Source: a virus
Reading direction: 5' to 3' (one strand)
IMG/VR virus record: IMGVR_UViG_3300050821_010780
Location: 1-63,636 of that record
DNA: 63,636 nt
Numbering within the stretch: position 1 is the stretch's first letter; each line of letters starts with the position of its first letter. Positions 16,038 through 24,729 of this stretch are shown here, piece by piece. The notes below the pieces were generated by a model. It made no database searches and had not been told where the DNA came from. It saw only the letters and a program-made list of their open reading frames with translations. A program made the translations under genes and the position numbers.

Positions 16038-17416
16038 TATCCTTTAACTTGTTGAGCCCTTATCGCAGCGTTAAGTATTGTGTCGTGGTCTTTTTTCAGC
16101 ATTGCTCTTAATGCCGCTATTGTGGTGACACTTTCACCCTTTGAAAATGTTGCTGATTGCCATTCAGGTAACTTCATAACTTCTGATACTGGCATAGTTT
16201 TCTTCAATGCCACCAGCTTGTTAGCTATGGCATTGTATTCATTTCTCTGTCGTTCTGCTACCATTAATATTTGCACAGTATTTGGTGTTGATTGTACCTT
16301 ATCCAAGATTTCGGTTTGTATCTTGGATGCTGCTTCTTTAAAAATACCACCAATCCAGTCAGATGGTAAGTGATTGATGTGATAGCTTGCTGCTTCTTGA
16401 TTTCCTCTAACAAGTTCTTCTGCTGACCACATAGCATTCAAAAGATACTGGAACCATACGATATAAGTATTGCGTGTCTTTGTATTTTCATCAGCATCAG
16501 AATTGAATTCTACTTTGCCTATCAGTATGATGATCTTGTCAAGAAGAAACTTTATAGCTTCCAATGTAGTAATGCTTGTATTCTTCTCAACAGCTTCTTT
16601 TGCTGATTTGAACTCTTCTTTGAAGATGTCCAACAGATCGCGAAGAGGCTTGAATGAATGACCAATCATTCCTATCGCAGCTGCATATCTTGTGTTCAAA
16701 ATATTGGGATGAAGCTGTTGAAGTAATATGTCGCAGTTCTTTATAGCTCTATCCGCAACTTGTTTTGCTTTATTACGAGCGTCAGTAATTTTGTCTGCCC
16801 CTGTTGCTGGAGTTTCTTCAATCTCTTGCGCCAATACCACCTTACATTGCTGCACATAAGATGCAAGTTTTCCGGTTGGTGTCTTATGCATCACATCAAC
16901 GATCTTCTTGTGTTGCGAAACGATTGTCTCAACATCTGCTAATGCATCAGACGCTTCACCCATCGTCTTATCGCCATCTGGATGAGCACGATCCACCAAA
17001 TCTTCACCATCTTCATCGTGAGTGCGATACATATGCAGGTTCGTGGCTTGTTTTTCAAGTGCATTTGCTTGTTTATAATCGACAAACCGCTGTCCGAGAT
17101 TTGAAGCGTATTTTTCCTGTCCATTTGCGTTCAAAAGAGAGCAAAGAGCAAGAATGTTTTCATCGAATGAACGCTTATACTTTGGTGTTAATACCTCCAC
17201 CGCATCAAGGACCTGACCCCAAAATCTATGCTTCTCCTTATCTGGTTTGCTTCCGAAAGCGTCGTGCTCCATTCTGAAATACGATGCCATTTCGTGCGCT
17301 ATTTGAGGTGAAGAATAGCGATCCATCAGATTACGTGCGATATCTTCCGGTGATTTTTTGTGCGGAAGAGAAGTCATTAAGTCAAGATGCTTAAGATCAG
17401 AGAATGTATAGACCAT
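16037..17416 (-). CDS. Large helical virion-associated protein (459 aa)
   Basis: An almost entirely helical protein, with an N-terminal HKKSPEDIARNLMDRYSSPQ segment and then charged helices containing EKYASNLGQRF and EKQATNLHMY. These K-x-A-(S/T) patches resemble those in other late genes. The C-terminal half has ATGADKITDARNKAKQVADR and a long helix ending AAIRAQQVKG. It is the first gene of a coupled group of four (17416 to 12869), with a promoter motif (17454-17466) and a GGAG ribosome-binding site. No catalytic residues or known domain recognised. A tape-measure role is unlikely at this length. Confidence 0.62.
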   Translation of the reverse strand: MVYTFSDLKHLDLMTSLPHKKSPEDIARNLMDRYSSPQIAHEMASYFRMEHDAFGSKPDKEKHRFWGQVLDAVEVLTPKYKRSFDENILALCSLLNANGQEKYASNLGQRFVDYKQANALEKQATNLHMYRTHDEDGEDLVDRAHPDGDKTMGEASDALADVETIVSQHKKIVDVMHKTPTGKLASYVQQCKVVLAQEIEETPATGADKITDARNKAKQVADRAIKNCDILLQQLHPNILNTRYAAAIGMIGHSFKPLRDLLDIFKEEFKSAKEAVEKNTSITTLEAIKFLLDKIIILIGKVEFNSDADENTKTRNTYIVWFQYLLNAMWSAEELVRGNQEAASYHINHLPSDWIGGIFKEAASKIQTEILDKVQSTPNTVQILMVAERQRNEYNAIANKLVALKKTMPVSEVMKLPEWQSATFSKGESVTTIAALRAMLKKDHDTILNAAIRAQQVKG

Positions 17417-17453
17417 TAGCTAAAGCTCCGTTAAAATGGTGGTTATCAAGGAA

Positions 17454-17466
17454 ATGCTGGAATATG
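17454..17466 (-). promoter_or_regulatory. Putative late promoter ATATT-N3-GCAT
   Basis: Plus-strand ATGC-TGG-AATATG; minus-strand CATATT-CCA-GCAT, about 38 nt before the ATG at 17416. It heads the coupled four-gene group that runs to 12869. Confidence 0.55.
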
Positions 17467-17469
17467 CGG

Positions 17470-18162
17470 TTAGAGCCACATAAGTTGAAGTGATCCTAAA
17501 ATTGGGCTCGGTGGAGCCATAACTATACCTACGGATGGGTAATTTGGAGCAGGTTGTCTTGTAGTAAATAGACCAAGTTCGCTAACAAAGAGATTGGCGT
17601 TTAATGGATACACTTGATTTGTTTCCAGTTGATCTGTTTCCAAAATCATTCGCTGATACCAAAAGCTAACGCGTCCAGAGCCTTGGGTTGAGTCATCGCC
17701 AATTATGTTCGGTATCTGATATGTATAACGAACATTGGTCTTTATCGCATTCGGTGTTCCAGTTCCCAAAAGATCGAAATTCAAGATCGTTCCAATTGGA
17801 AATACAACTACACCATTTCTTGGTATCAAGTGAACCGGAACTGGTATCGATATGAAACTTGAAGCAAGAACATTTGGGTTATTCAACTCGACTTTGATTT
17901 CAGCGGTTGTTATTAGTTGCCCAGCATTATTTGGAACACCAGTAGCTGGAACTACTATCGTTTCGTCCCAAGCAACTGCTGTAAATGCCTTAACCTTTAT
18001 ATCGTCAATTACGCCAAGAGGTGTAGTTCCATTTGAAACTGTTCCAACAACCTGATTACCTATTACTGTGGTTTGAAGAACCATTCCAGGCTGAAATTCC
18101 GCTGATGGATCGCAAGGCAGCGAATAAGGCAGTGAATTTCCCGTGGCTATTAAACGAAGCAT
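17470..18162 (-). CDS. Beta-rich virion structural protein (230 aa)
   Basis: The sequence is low in charge and rich in Val, Thr, Asn, Pro and Gly. It opens with a decoration-protein-like segment (LPCDPSAEFQPGMVLQTTVI, then GNQVVGTVSNGTTPLGVIDD), which resembles the small beta-domain of capsid-stabilising proteins. A second beta domain follows (VPVHLIPRNGVVVFPIGTIL) and the end is LGSLQLMWL. A terminator lies upstream at 18225-18250, so it is transcribed from its own leader, which contains the TGATATATAG element. Likely a capsid-surface or head-vertex protein; family not certain. Confidence 0.65.
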   Translation of the reverse strand: MLRLIATGNSLPYSLPCDPSAEFQPGMVLQTTVIGNQVVGTVSNGTTPLGVIDDIKVKAFTAVAWDETIVVPATGVPNNAGQLITTAEIKVELNNPNVLASSFISIPVPVHLIPRNGVVVFPIGTILNFDLLGTGTPNAIKTNVRYTYQIPNIIGDDSTQGSGRVSFWYQRMILETDQLETNQVYPLNANLFVSELGLFTTRQPAPNYPSVGIVMAPPSPILGSLQLMWL

Positions 18163-18193
18163 CTAAAACCTCTATCTATACACATCATATCAA

Positions 18194-18204
18194 CCTATAT
18201 ATCA
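18194..18204 (-). promoter_or_regulatory. TGATATATAGG intergenic element
   Basis: Minus-strand TGATATATAGG, 32 nt before the ATG at 18162 and just after the terminator at 18225. Matching cores occur at 24047-24057, 31304-31313, 5420-5432 and 42093-42105, all in gaps before minus-strand starts. Confidence 0.4.
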
Positions 18205-18224
18205 GCACTCGATGGTCCTTACAC

Positions 18225-18250
18225 GAAAAAAGCCGCAAAGCGGCTTTTTT
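18225..18250 (-). terminator. Rho-independent terminator after the Lys-rich protein gene
   Basis: A symmetrical hairpin (AAAAAAGCCGC / GCGGCTTTTTT with a short AAA loop on the plus strand). On the minus strand it is a GC stem followed by TTTTTT. It closes the 18279-18812 gene and could act in both directions. Confidence 0.88.
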
Positions 18251-18278
18251 CTTTCTCAATCATCTTTTGCGTTTGTTT

Positions 18279-18812
18279 TTACCAACTATCTCTTCGAGCC
18301 TTATTCCCACCAAAATCTGGCGTTTCTACTTCATCTTCCCACTCTTCCATCATATCTTGATCGTTAAGATCCCAACTATAATTAGTGTCATCACACATCG
18401 AACAATCGCATTCATCTTCGTGATCATCTGTTAAGCTCAAGTCATCAACATTAAATACCCAGCCTTTCTCTTTAAGATTATCGACCATTTTTTCGCTTGT
18501 AAGTCCACTTGTAGCTTTATCGGTCTTCTTTGTTTTTGCTGGTGCTTTTTTCTTTGTTGTATCTTTTGGTTTCTCGATTGATTTACTTTTGGTCTTTGGC
18601 TTCTTCTTTTTTTTTGCAGCAACTACCTCTAAAAGCCTCGTTGTTGCCTCTGCTTCTTTCATAAGCCCGAGATCATCAAATATTGAAGCCGCTGCATTTA
18701 AACAGTCCATTGCCTTATCGAAATCTGCGCTGATTTGTTTATGCGCATTTTTGATCAATGAACCTTCCATTGATGTGGCTATCTCATTTGAGAAATCGGT
18801 CTTTTTGAACAT
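18279..18812 (-). CDS. Lys-rich/acidic-tailed late protein (177 aa)
   Basis: The N-terminal 65 residues are helical (ISADFDKAMDCLNAAASIFD, DLGLMKEAEATTRLLEVVA). A highly basic Lys/Pro/Thr linker follows (AAKKKKKPKTKSKSIEKPKD onward), then an acidic Cys-containing region (DDHEDECDCSMCDDTNYSWD) and an acidic tail. I start it at the ATG at 18812, which overlaps the upstream stop as TGATG; a GTG one codon earlier is less likely. A histone-H1-like basic stretch plus an acidic segment suggests DNA binding or condensation in the head. This is inference only. It shares its domain layout with the next gene upstream. Confidence 0.6.
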   Translation of the reverse strand: MFKKTDFSNEIATSMEGSLIKNAHKQISADFDKAMDCLNAAASIFDDLGLMKEAEATTRLLEVVAAKKKKKPKTKSKSIEKPKDTTKKKAPAKTKKTDKATSGLTSEKMVDNLKEKGWVFNVDDLSLTDDHEDECDCSMCDDTNYSWDLNDQDMMEEWEDEVETPDFGGNKARRDSW

Positions 18813-19456
18813 CACTTCTTTTCCGTTGACTTTTTGCTATCCTTCTTCTTTGCAGCTTGTGCCTTTTCTTTCTCTGTCATCTTCTTGTCTGACTTCTTTG
18901 ACTTCTCGGTTGATTTCTTGCTATCTTTTTTGGTGCTTTTTTTCTTGGCTTTTGCTTCCGATACTTTTGAAGCAATAACAATTGCAACTGCTGCAAGCTT
19001 ATCAAAACCAAGATTGTCAAGATCCTCGGATACTTTTAGAAGTGTCTCTATTACATTCGATGTTGCTTTTGCTGAATGCATTCCGGGTAAATCTGCCCAA
19101 GGCTTTGGAGGATCGCTATGACAAGAACATAGCCCTTTCTTTGCATTGACAGCACATTTAGCTATGCCACCGCATTTACAAGCACAAGGTTGTCCTTTAC
19201 CTTTATCTTTGACATAGGTTCCGCCGCATTCAGCACAATCTGCTCCTTTTGCCTCAACCATACTTGCCGCTTCTTTTGTTTGAGAAGTTGATTGTTCAAG
19301 ATCAAGCTCTATTTCGGTCTTTTGATCTTGATCTGATACCGTCTTAATTGTTGGTTGTTCGAAAGCAAGTTTTTCAAGGGTTGCTGCCTTTGAAAACATA
19401 TCTTGATTACTTGTTAATGCCTTTTGCATATCTGATGCAATATCGGTTTTCCACAT
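18812..19456 (-). CDS. Cys-rich zinc-binding, Lys-rich late protein (214 aa)
   Basis: MWKTDIASDMQKAL starts after a clear AAAGGAA ribosome-binding site at 19456; an upstream in-frame extension overlaps the protease gene and is rejected. The middle has a dense Cys cluster (about residues 78-115: CAECGGTY, QPCACKCGGIAKCAV, CSCH), likely binding one or two zinc ions. A helical segment LLKVSEDLDNLGFDKLAAVA follows, then a Lys/Ser/Thr-rich tail of about 55 residues (KKKSTKKDSKKSTEKSKKSD). The helical-plus-Lys-rich pattern matches the next gene downstream, so the pair may have arisen by duplication. A nucleic-acid-binding internal head protein is possible. Confidence 0.62.
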   Translation of the reverse strand: MWKTDIASDMQKALTSNQDMFSKAATLEKLAFEQPTIKTVSDQDQKTEIELDLEQSTSQTKEAASMVEAKGADCAECGGTYVKDKGKGQPCACKCGGIAKCAVNAKKGLCSCHSDPPKPWADLPGMHSAKATSNVIETLLKVSEDLDNLGFDKLAAVAIVIASKVSEAKAKKKSTKKDSKKSTEKSKKSDKKMTEKEKAQAAKKKDSKKSTEKK

Positions 19457-19472
19457 TGTTAGTTCCTTTCGG

Positions 19473-22400
19473 TTAGTATTTGCGACCAGAGAATGCGCGA
19501 TCGAGTTCCGATTGGAAATCATTCGATTGTGGTCTAACTGAACTATCGTCTGTTCCAAGACCAACTTGTGGTATTGAAGCAGTTTTTGAAAGCGATGTTG
19601 GTGCATGCTTTGCAATGACGCGCTTCATACTATCAAAAGCCTCATCATTCCATTGCATAATCTCATCGACCTGCGCTGATACTGCAATTCTATCATCGGA
19701 AAGAAGACCGCGACGAACCATGTCATATGCAAGCTCATATGAACGAGCAAGCTTGATTTTGTATGTTTTGAGTTCTTCTTCTGCCTTTGCCTTCATTGTT
19801 TCAGTTGTAAGCATCTTTGCAAAGTCCGAACCTTCTTTACCGGCTTCACCATAATATTGTCTCCAATATTTGACGACTTCTGAATCAAGCCCTTCAGCGA
19901 CAAGCTTATCAAGATCGCCAACACTTACTGAACCTTCTGCAATTAGCTGATCAAGACGCTCTGCTTCTTTGCGAACCTTTGGGGGCGCTTTTGCAACGTC
20001 CATCATTTGCTTATTGACTTCCACAACAGTCTCTACTTTACCAAGGCTGTCTGATGGTTTTGTATCAAGCTTGGTTTGACCATTTGCAAGACCCTCTGAT
20101 TTATCGAGCATGTCTGTAAACTTGCAATGTGCCATGTCTTGCACTTCACCAGTTTCTTGTTTACCAGTTGCATCTGCTGCAAGTTTTGCACGATATGCTG
20201 TGCGCCCTTCTTTTGTGGTTAGATCGAATGACGCTGCTTTCATCGGTGCTCCTGGTGTTTGTGCTGGTGCTTTTGCTCCTGTTGGTATTTGTGCTCCGGG
20301 TGGAAGATCAACCATTACATCGTTTGTATCCATACGAGGCAATGTCTCTTCTGGTTCAAGTTCTGGAAGATCATCATGCTCGTCCTCTTCTTCGCCTTTA
20401 AGAGCATCTTCATCTTCATACGCATCCATCCCTTCACCTAATTCATGCATAGTATCAAACTCTGGTTCTGAATGATCATTGAGATCATCAATAAGGCCAA
20501 CATCATCAACAGCATTTGCTGACGACATGTCAGATGATGACATATCATTAGCATCTGACTTGTCTTCTGTTGATGTTGAGCTTTCATCAGTTGAAGTTGT
20601 ATCATTGGCGAAAGCAAGAAGCGCCTCTTCCTCTGCTTCTTTTGCTTTCTTAAGCAGGCCCATCGTGCCACGCATATACTTTTGATACGCTTGCTTGAGA
20701 GCTCTTGCATCAGTAAGTGCTTTCTTCGCATCTTCAAAAGCATCTTCTACGATTGTGTTGATGTAATCCTTATTGATACCTGCTCCAGCATCAACGATGT
20801 TTGCAATAAGTTCGAGCTCTTCTTTGTGTTCTGTAAGTTCTGCCACTGACTTCTTCATTCCTGACATAAGACCCGCATTGAGTTCTTTACGCATTGTATG
20901 AAGTGGCATAAGCATTTTGCTCGCTGCTTTTGGAAGAGCTTCAAGGTTCTCTTGCATATCGCCCATTTCAGCTTGTTCACCGGTAAGCTCTTTAACTGCT
21001 TCCGAAAGATCCGAAGCATCATTCTGAACTTGTTCCGCAAGACGAAGAGCGGTCTCTTTTGGATCTCCCTTTCCACCTTTATCTTCTGGTTTGCTTTCCA
21101 ACATACCAGCATCCAAAGGAGGGGCTGCGTCCATTGCAGGAACGGGTCCTGGACCGGTTGCGTCAGGTGGTGCTCCTGGCATTGCGCCTGGACCAGCAAC
21201 TGCTTGACTCTTCTTGTAGATTGACGCTGCTTTTGCAAAACCCTCATTACGAATCTTGTCAAGAAGCTTCGTTCCAAATTCTTTGGTTGCAATCACATCG
21301 AAAAGCGCATCGCTTCTACCACCAGAAATCTCATTGACCGATGCGGTGAAGACCAATTTCTCGCCTTCATCATTCTTCGTGAATACTTGCCACGCACTAT
21401 CACCTTGATTATCTGTTCCATCTGTGTTTGCAACACGAACAAATTTTGCTTTCAAAGAAGCGCGTTGAAGCATTTTCTTACGCTCAAGCTCATCTTTCTC
21501 ATCTGCGGACAGTGGACTTGGATGAAGACCGTCAACATCGCCAACATCGGGGAATGGTTTTTGACCAACCATTTGCTTATCTTCTTTAAGACGTAATTTA
21601 TTTTCGAGGGGGTCGATATCATACTTCACTTTCTTGGGCTCTGGTTCATTTACACCACCGCCACCCAGCCAATAGCCTTCTTTGTGCTGACTCATTAAGT
21701 TCTCCTTAGCTTTTTGTAGCGCTGCGTCCCGACGGAGTTTGCGTTGCTCTTGTTCCGCACGGGCCAACATTTTCTTGCGTTCAAGCTCATCTTTCGGATC
21801 AACAGATGCTGGCGATGGATGCATTCCATCAACAGAGCCTACATCAGGAAAAGGAGGTTGACCGTTCATTTGCTTATCCTCTTTGATCCTACACTCTTCA
21901 TTTTTAGGATCAACGGGATATTTCTTTTGTCCCGGAGTTGGTTCGTTAACACCACCTGCGCCTTGAAAATAAGCCGATTTATCCATTGGTACACCCTTGT
22001 CAGACATAGTTTCCTCTTTGAAGTTATTCAATACAGTTTCCAAATTGCCAAGCTTTTGCTCCATAGCAAGCTTTAAATTATTCAGTTCTACTAACAATGC
22101 CTCATTATTCAATGCGTTATTATTCGCTGAAAATCGTTCCGGTAGGTTAAGGCCAAAAGATTGGTTAACCTCATTATTAGGTTCCGCATATGTTCCAGAT
22201 GATTGACCGTATGGAGCTTGAACGGTTTTTTCGGAACTTTCTTCTTGTTCAATGACACTCTTTAATTCAGCAAGCTTATCGGAGGCATTTTTCAAGTCGT
22301 TTTCAAGCTCTTTCAGCTTGCGTGTTTGTTCTTCGTTCAACGCGCTATGATCGGATAACTTGGTGAATTCTTTTTCTTGATCGGAGAGACGTGAGTGAAT

Positions 22401-23159
22401 TTGATTTGCTGCGGCGATGATAGTGCGAATTTTGGCTTTAGTATCAGCAGGACTCGCAACAAGGCTAATTTCCAGTGGAGAAAGCATTTCATTGATCTCT
22501 CCATAGCAAGATTTTGTGCGCATATGAACACAGAAATCACGTTCAGTGCGAGCACGTTGTCCGCAGTCATAACATTGCGCGATACCAACTGCCGTTCCCA
22601 TTGAAACTGAATTTTTGTATCCCGATGTAATTCCTCTTGCTAAATCTGGATATGACACCTTATCCAAAGCGCAAAGCCCAATAACCCTCTTGTGCTTTCG
22701 ATCATAGTATGCGTCAAGTATAATGCCACGAATTGCATCAACATCACTTGACCGATGGTTTACACATACTGGTTTCCCCACGAAATCCTTAAAGGATTGT
22801 AGCAACGCTTCTTCCCTAAAAATATCGCCGTTGTTATTTTTGTATGGCTTGACGCTTGGATCGTTGCACACCCAAAATAATGACTCATCTTTCTTTTCCC
22901 AATGTGCATTAATTTGTTCGCCAGCTGAAGTTAATTTTCTCGAACCGTCAGGATTTACAAGCGCGGCTTCCGCGGCGTGCATGAAAATTGCTGAGAAGTA
23001 AAGGAACTCGTCAGCTTTCGGAGCGATACGTTTCAGTGTTTGCGCAAACTTCGAAAATCGTTCATTGATATCAGCATCAGCAAATACCGACTCAACAGAT
23101 TCAATCGAATCAGATGTCAATTCAGTTAATTCCCCTATCTTGATAAAACCGGTCCTCAT
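19473..23159 (-). CDS. Prohead protease fused to scaffold-like core protein (1228 aa)
   Basis: Residues 1 to about 250 resemble a prohead maturation protease. VGKPVCVNHRS (His135) is followed by RGIILDAYYD and IGLCALDKVSYPDLARGI, then YKNSVSMGTAVG (Ser186) and EISLVASPADT (about 230-240). A Cys cluster CYDCGQRARTERDFCVHM (196-213) fits a zinc-binding insert seen in large-phage proteases. The remainder is scaffold-like: coiled coil (255-305), two tandem repeats (396-468 and 495-567), a Pro/Gly/Ala linker (655-695), and an acidic Ser/Asp/Glu tract (850-960). Internal Shine-Dalgarno plus ATG pairs lie before each repeat (22007 and 21695), so free scaffold may be made from the same frame. The start at 23159 has AGAGGAT. 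Confidence 0.8.
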   Translation of the reverse strand: MRTGFIKIGELTELTSDSIESVESVFADADINERFSKFAQTLKRIAPKADEFLYFSAIFMHAAEAALVNPDGSRKLTSAGEQINAHWEKKDESLFWVCNDPSVKPYKNNNGDIFREEALLQSFKDFVGKPVCVNHRSSDVDAIRGIILDAYYDRKHKRVIGLCALDKVSYPDLARGITSGYKNSVSMGTAVGIAQCYDCGQRARTERDFCVHMRTKSCYGEINEMLSPLEISLVASPADTKAKIRTIIAAANQIHSRLSDQEKEFTKLSDHSALNEEQTRKLKELENDLKNASDKLAELKSVIEQEESSEKTVQAPYGQSSGTYAEPNNEVNQSFGLNLPERFSANNNALNNEALLVELNNLKLAMEQKLGNLETVLNNFKEETMSDKGVPMDKSAYFQGAGGVNEPTPGQKKYPVDPKNEECRIKEDKQMNGQPPFPDVGSVDGMHPSPASVDPKDELERKKMLARAEQEQRKLRRDAALQKAKENLMSQHKEGYWLGGGGVNEPEPKKVKYDIDPLENKLRLKEDKQMVGQKPFPDVGDVDGLHPSPLSADEKDELERKKMLQRASLKAKFVRVANTDGTDNQGDSAWQVFTKNDEGEKLVFTASVNEISGGRSDALFDVIATKEFGTKLLDKIRNEGFAKAASIYKKSQAVAGPGAMPGAPPDATGPGPVPAMDAAPPLDAGMLESKPEDKGGKGDPKETALRLAEQVQNDASDLSEAVKELTGEQAEMGDMQENLEALPKAASKMLMPLHTMRKELNAGLMSGMKKSVAELTEHKEELELIANIVDAGAGINKDYINTIVEDAFEDAKKALTDARALKQAYQKYMRGTMGLLKKAKEAEEEALLAFANDTTSTDESSTSTEDKSDANDMSSSDMSSANAVDDVGLIDDLNDHSEPEFDTMHELGEGMDAYEDEDALKGEEEDEHDDLPELEPEETLPRMDTNDVMVDLPPGAQIPTGAKAPAQTPGAPMKAASFDLTTKEGRTAYRAKLAADATGKQETGEVQDMAHCKFTDMLDKSEGLANGQTKLDTKPSDSLGKVETVVEVNKQMMDVAKAPPKVRKEAERLDQLIAEGSVSVGDLDKLVAEGLDSEVVKYWRQYYGEAGKEGSDFAKMLTTETMKAKAEEELKTYKIKLARSYELAYDMVRRGLLSDDRIAVSAQVDEIMQWNDEAFDSMKRVIAKHAPTSLSKTASIPQVGLGTDDSSVRPQSNDFQSELDRAFSGRKY
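21459..21677 (-). repeat. Protein-level tandem repeat, copy 2 (residues 495-567)
   Basis: Residues 495-567 of the protease-scaffold match residues 396-468. Both contain GGVNEP, IKEDKQM/LKEDKQM, PFPDVG-VDG-HPSP and DELERKKML-RA. An ATG at 21695 with AAGGAG seven nt upstream lies just before this copy. Confidence 0.85.
21756..21974 (-). repeat. Protein-level tandem repeat, copy 1 (residues 396-468)
   Basis: First copy of the 73-residue unit (period 99 residues). An ATG at 22007 with AGAGGA upstream lies just before it. Confidence 0.85.
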
Positions 23160-23205
23160 TAGAATCCTCTTATGATCAATGCCTTACTACGATATGCCAT
23201 AGTAT

Positions 23206-23877
23206 TCATACCTTCTTCCAAGATCTGTATTTCTCTATATCAACGATGTTGCTATAACTTACTCCAAACCTTTTGGCAAGCTCATGTCTCTTGATTCCAT
23301 CATTCAAAAGTTTCCTGATCTCAACAACATCTTCGGATGTTAGGATTGCACGACCATTATTTTCACCTGTTCGCGCAATAGAAAGCTTCTTCAATGTTTC
23401 AACTGATGGACTCTTTCCCCAGTTTGGATTTTTGTCTCCCATTTTAGCTTTCGCTATATTAGCACATGCTTCCTGACTCATTTTTACTCCAAGCATTTTA
23501 CCCATTAGTGTCTTGGATATTTTTGCACGCACATTTTCTGGATGATGTTTACCAAACATAGGATGATCTTCACCCTTTTTTCCAACACCTCTTGTTCCAT
23601 CTCCACCATCAGTTATGTTATATACATTCTTCTTGCCAAGAAACTTTCTCATCTCGTTGATCCAAAACATCTCTGATTGATTGGCTTGTTCATCAGTATC
23701 AACAATCTCGATTGTTGTAAGCTCAAATTTGTCTCTACCATACTTTCTGATTGCTGCATCAATCCCGGCCTTTTTGTCTGAACAACAATGTTCGCTGTTC
23801 CTTCTTTGCACATTATTGGTCTGACCAATATATACCTTTCCATTCACTTTGTTCTCGTACAAGTAGATATACAACAT
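23206..23877 (-). CDS. GIY-YIG homing endonuclease with NUMOD3 and HTH modules (223 aa)
   Basis: The N-terminal GIY-YIG domain is clear: YIYLYENKVNGKVYIGQTNN, the catalytic Arg region QRRNSEH, KYGRDKFELTTIEI, and a Glu in NQSEMFWIN. Short NUMOD3-type repeats follow (GKKGEDHPMFGKHHPENVRA, then GDKNPNWGKSPSVETLKKLS). A C-terminal helix-turn-helix (LTSEDVVEIRKLLNDGIKRH, ELAKRFGVSYSNIVDIEKY) probably gives DNA contact. The start overlaps the stop of a 53-aa gene by one base (TGATG). It is a free-standing mobile gene beside the protease-scaffold gene. Its target could be a neighbouring late gene in a related phage. Confidence 0.9.
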   Translation of the reverse strand: MLYIYLYENKVNGKVYIGQTNNVQRRNSEHCCSDKKAGIDAAIRKYGRDKFELTTIEIVDTDEQANQSEMFWINEMRKFLGKKNVYNITDGGDGTRGVGKKGEDHPMFGKHHPENVRAKISKTLMGKMLGVKMSQEACANIAKAKMGDKNPNWGKSPSVETLKKLSIARTGENNGRAILTSEDVVEIRKLLNDGIKRHELAKRFGVSYSNIVDIEKYRSWKKV

Positions 23878-24038
23878 CAGTTCTTCTTTGCCTCTTCCAC
23901 AATCACGCCCTCTTTCTTCTTTTCAATCTCTTCAACCAGATCTTGCATCTTCTCACCAGCATCTTTACTTACTTCTTCCGGGACAATGGCACCATCAACT
24001 ATCAATATCTGCTCCGCATCTCCTGTTTTTATAAACAT
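23877..24038 (-). CDS. Small acidic protein (53 aa)
   Basis: A short gene with an excellent ribosome-binding site (AGGAG, 6 nt before ATG at 24038). The product begins MFIKTGDAEQILIVDGAIVP and continues as a Lys/Glu-rich helix ending IVEEAKKN. The first 20 residues predict a beta hairpin. Its stop overlaps the GIY-YIG start. The intergenic element TGATATATAGG lies directly upstream (24047-24057), and a degenerate ATGC motif a little further. Function not known; it may be a small virion or regulatory protein. Confidence 0.7.
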   Translation of the reverse strand: MFIKTGDAEQILIVDGAIVPEEVSKDAGEKMQDLVEEIEKKKEGVIVEEAKKN

Positions 24039-24046
24039 CGTATTCT

Positions 24047-24057
24047 CCTATATATCA
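24047..24057 (-). promoter_or_regulatory. TGATATATAGG element overlapping the ribosome-binding site
   Basis: Minus-strand TGATATATAGGAG, in which the final AGGAG is the ribosome-binding site of the 53-aa gene. Same core as at 18194, 31304, 5420 and 42093. Confidence 0.4.
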
Positions 24058-24073
24058 CTGCAATAATGCGTGT

Positions 24074-24709
24074 TTATCCATTTACGCCTTTCAGTTTTTC
24101 ATTTCTCTCATTTACAAGTTCAACTGAAAATGGTAGCTTTTGCTCAACTTTTTCTTCAAGACTTTCTGACACGGCATCTGTCCAATTTTGCGCTAATATA
24201 TGCGTTATAAGATGATCCTTTATTCTATCCTCAATTATTTGCTCCAATTGGGCAATTTCCTTCTTGATGTTTTCAACTGCCTTAACAATTCCCTGCGTAA
24301 ATTCTTTTGCCTCTAAATTGGAGAATAATTCAATGCATCTATTAACTTGCTTTTCAATATCTCCAATTGAAAGAACGAATGACTTATTGAGTTTAATGAC
24401 TTGTGTATCTGTAGAAAATGGTTGAAGTGCAACGAAACATTTGAAAGCAATGCGCTTCAATCTATTAAAGTTATCAGCCATCTTATCTCGATATCGCCTT
24501 AATGCAGCTCGAACTTTAAAGATCTGTTCTGGTGCTATATTAGGATTATCTTTGAATGGAGTATAGATCAAATCAAGATGAGAATTGCACTCCTTCATTA
24601 CCTTCAATAGGTAATCAAAACGCAGAAGTGCCTTATTTGCCCTGTCTTTATCTTCATCAGGAACTTCATATGATAGTTGAACGGCATATATTTTACGTGC
24701 GTTTGCCAT
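24074..24709 (-). CDS. Helical late protein, unknown function (211 aa)
   Basis: An almost wholly helical, charged protein: YEVPDEDKDRANKALLRFDY, RAALRRYRDKMADNFNRLKR, then a coiled-coil-like region (IVKAVENIKKEIAQLEQIIE) and a charged end. No catalytic motif was recognised. The start ATG at 24709 has a short leader and a promoter motif (24717-24729) that overlaps the stop of the upstream phosphatase gene. A head or tail assembly role is inferred from position only. Confidence 0.6.
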   Translation of the reverse strand: MANARKIYAVQLSYEVPDEDKDRANKALLRFDYLLKVMKECNSHLDLIYTPFKDNPNIAPEQIFKVRAALRRYRDKMADNFNRLKRIAFKCFVALQPFSTDTQVIKLNKSFVLSIGDIEKQVNRCIELFSNLEAKEFTQGIVKAVENIKKEIAQLEQIIEDRIKDHLITHILAQNWTDAVSESLEEKVEQKLPFSVELVNERNEKLKGVNG

Positions 24710-24716
24710 ATAGGAA

Positions 24717-24729
24717 ATGCCTAAATATA
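24717..24729 (-). promoter_or_regulatory. Putative late promoter ATATT-N3-GCAT
   Basis: Plus-strand ATGC-CTA-AATATA; the minus strand reads TATATT-TAG-GCAT 7 nt before the ATG at 24709, with no Shine-Dalgarno between. Confidence 0.5.

Noticed and set aside
16804-17277. Plus-strand 157-aa ORF
   Set aside because: Antisense to the 16037-17416 gene; no promoter or ribosome-binding site.
20110-20475. Plus-strand 121-aa Ser-rich ORF within the scaffold
   Set aside because: Created by the antisense of the acidic and Glu/Asp-rich scaffold tract.
23206-23877. GIY-YIG gene inside a group I intron
   Set aside because: The flanking 53-aa gene and protease-scaffold gene are complete and coupled; no split gene or intron core was seen.
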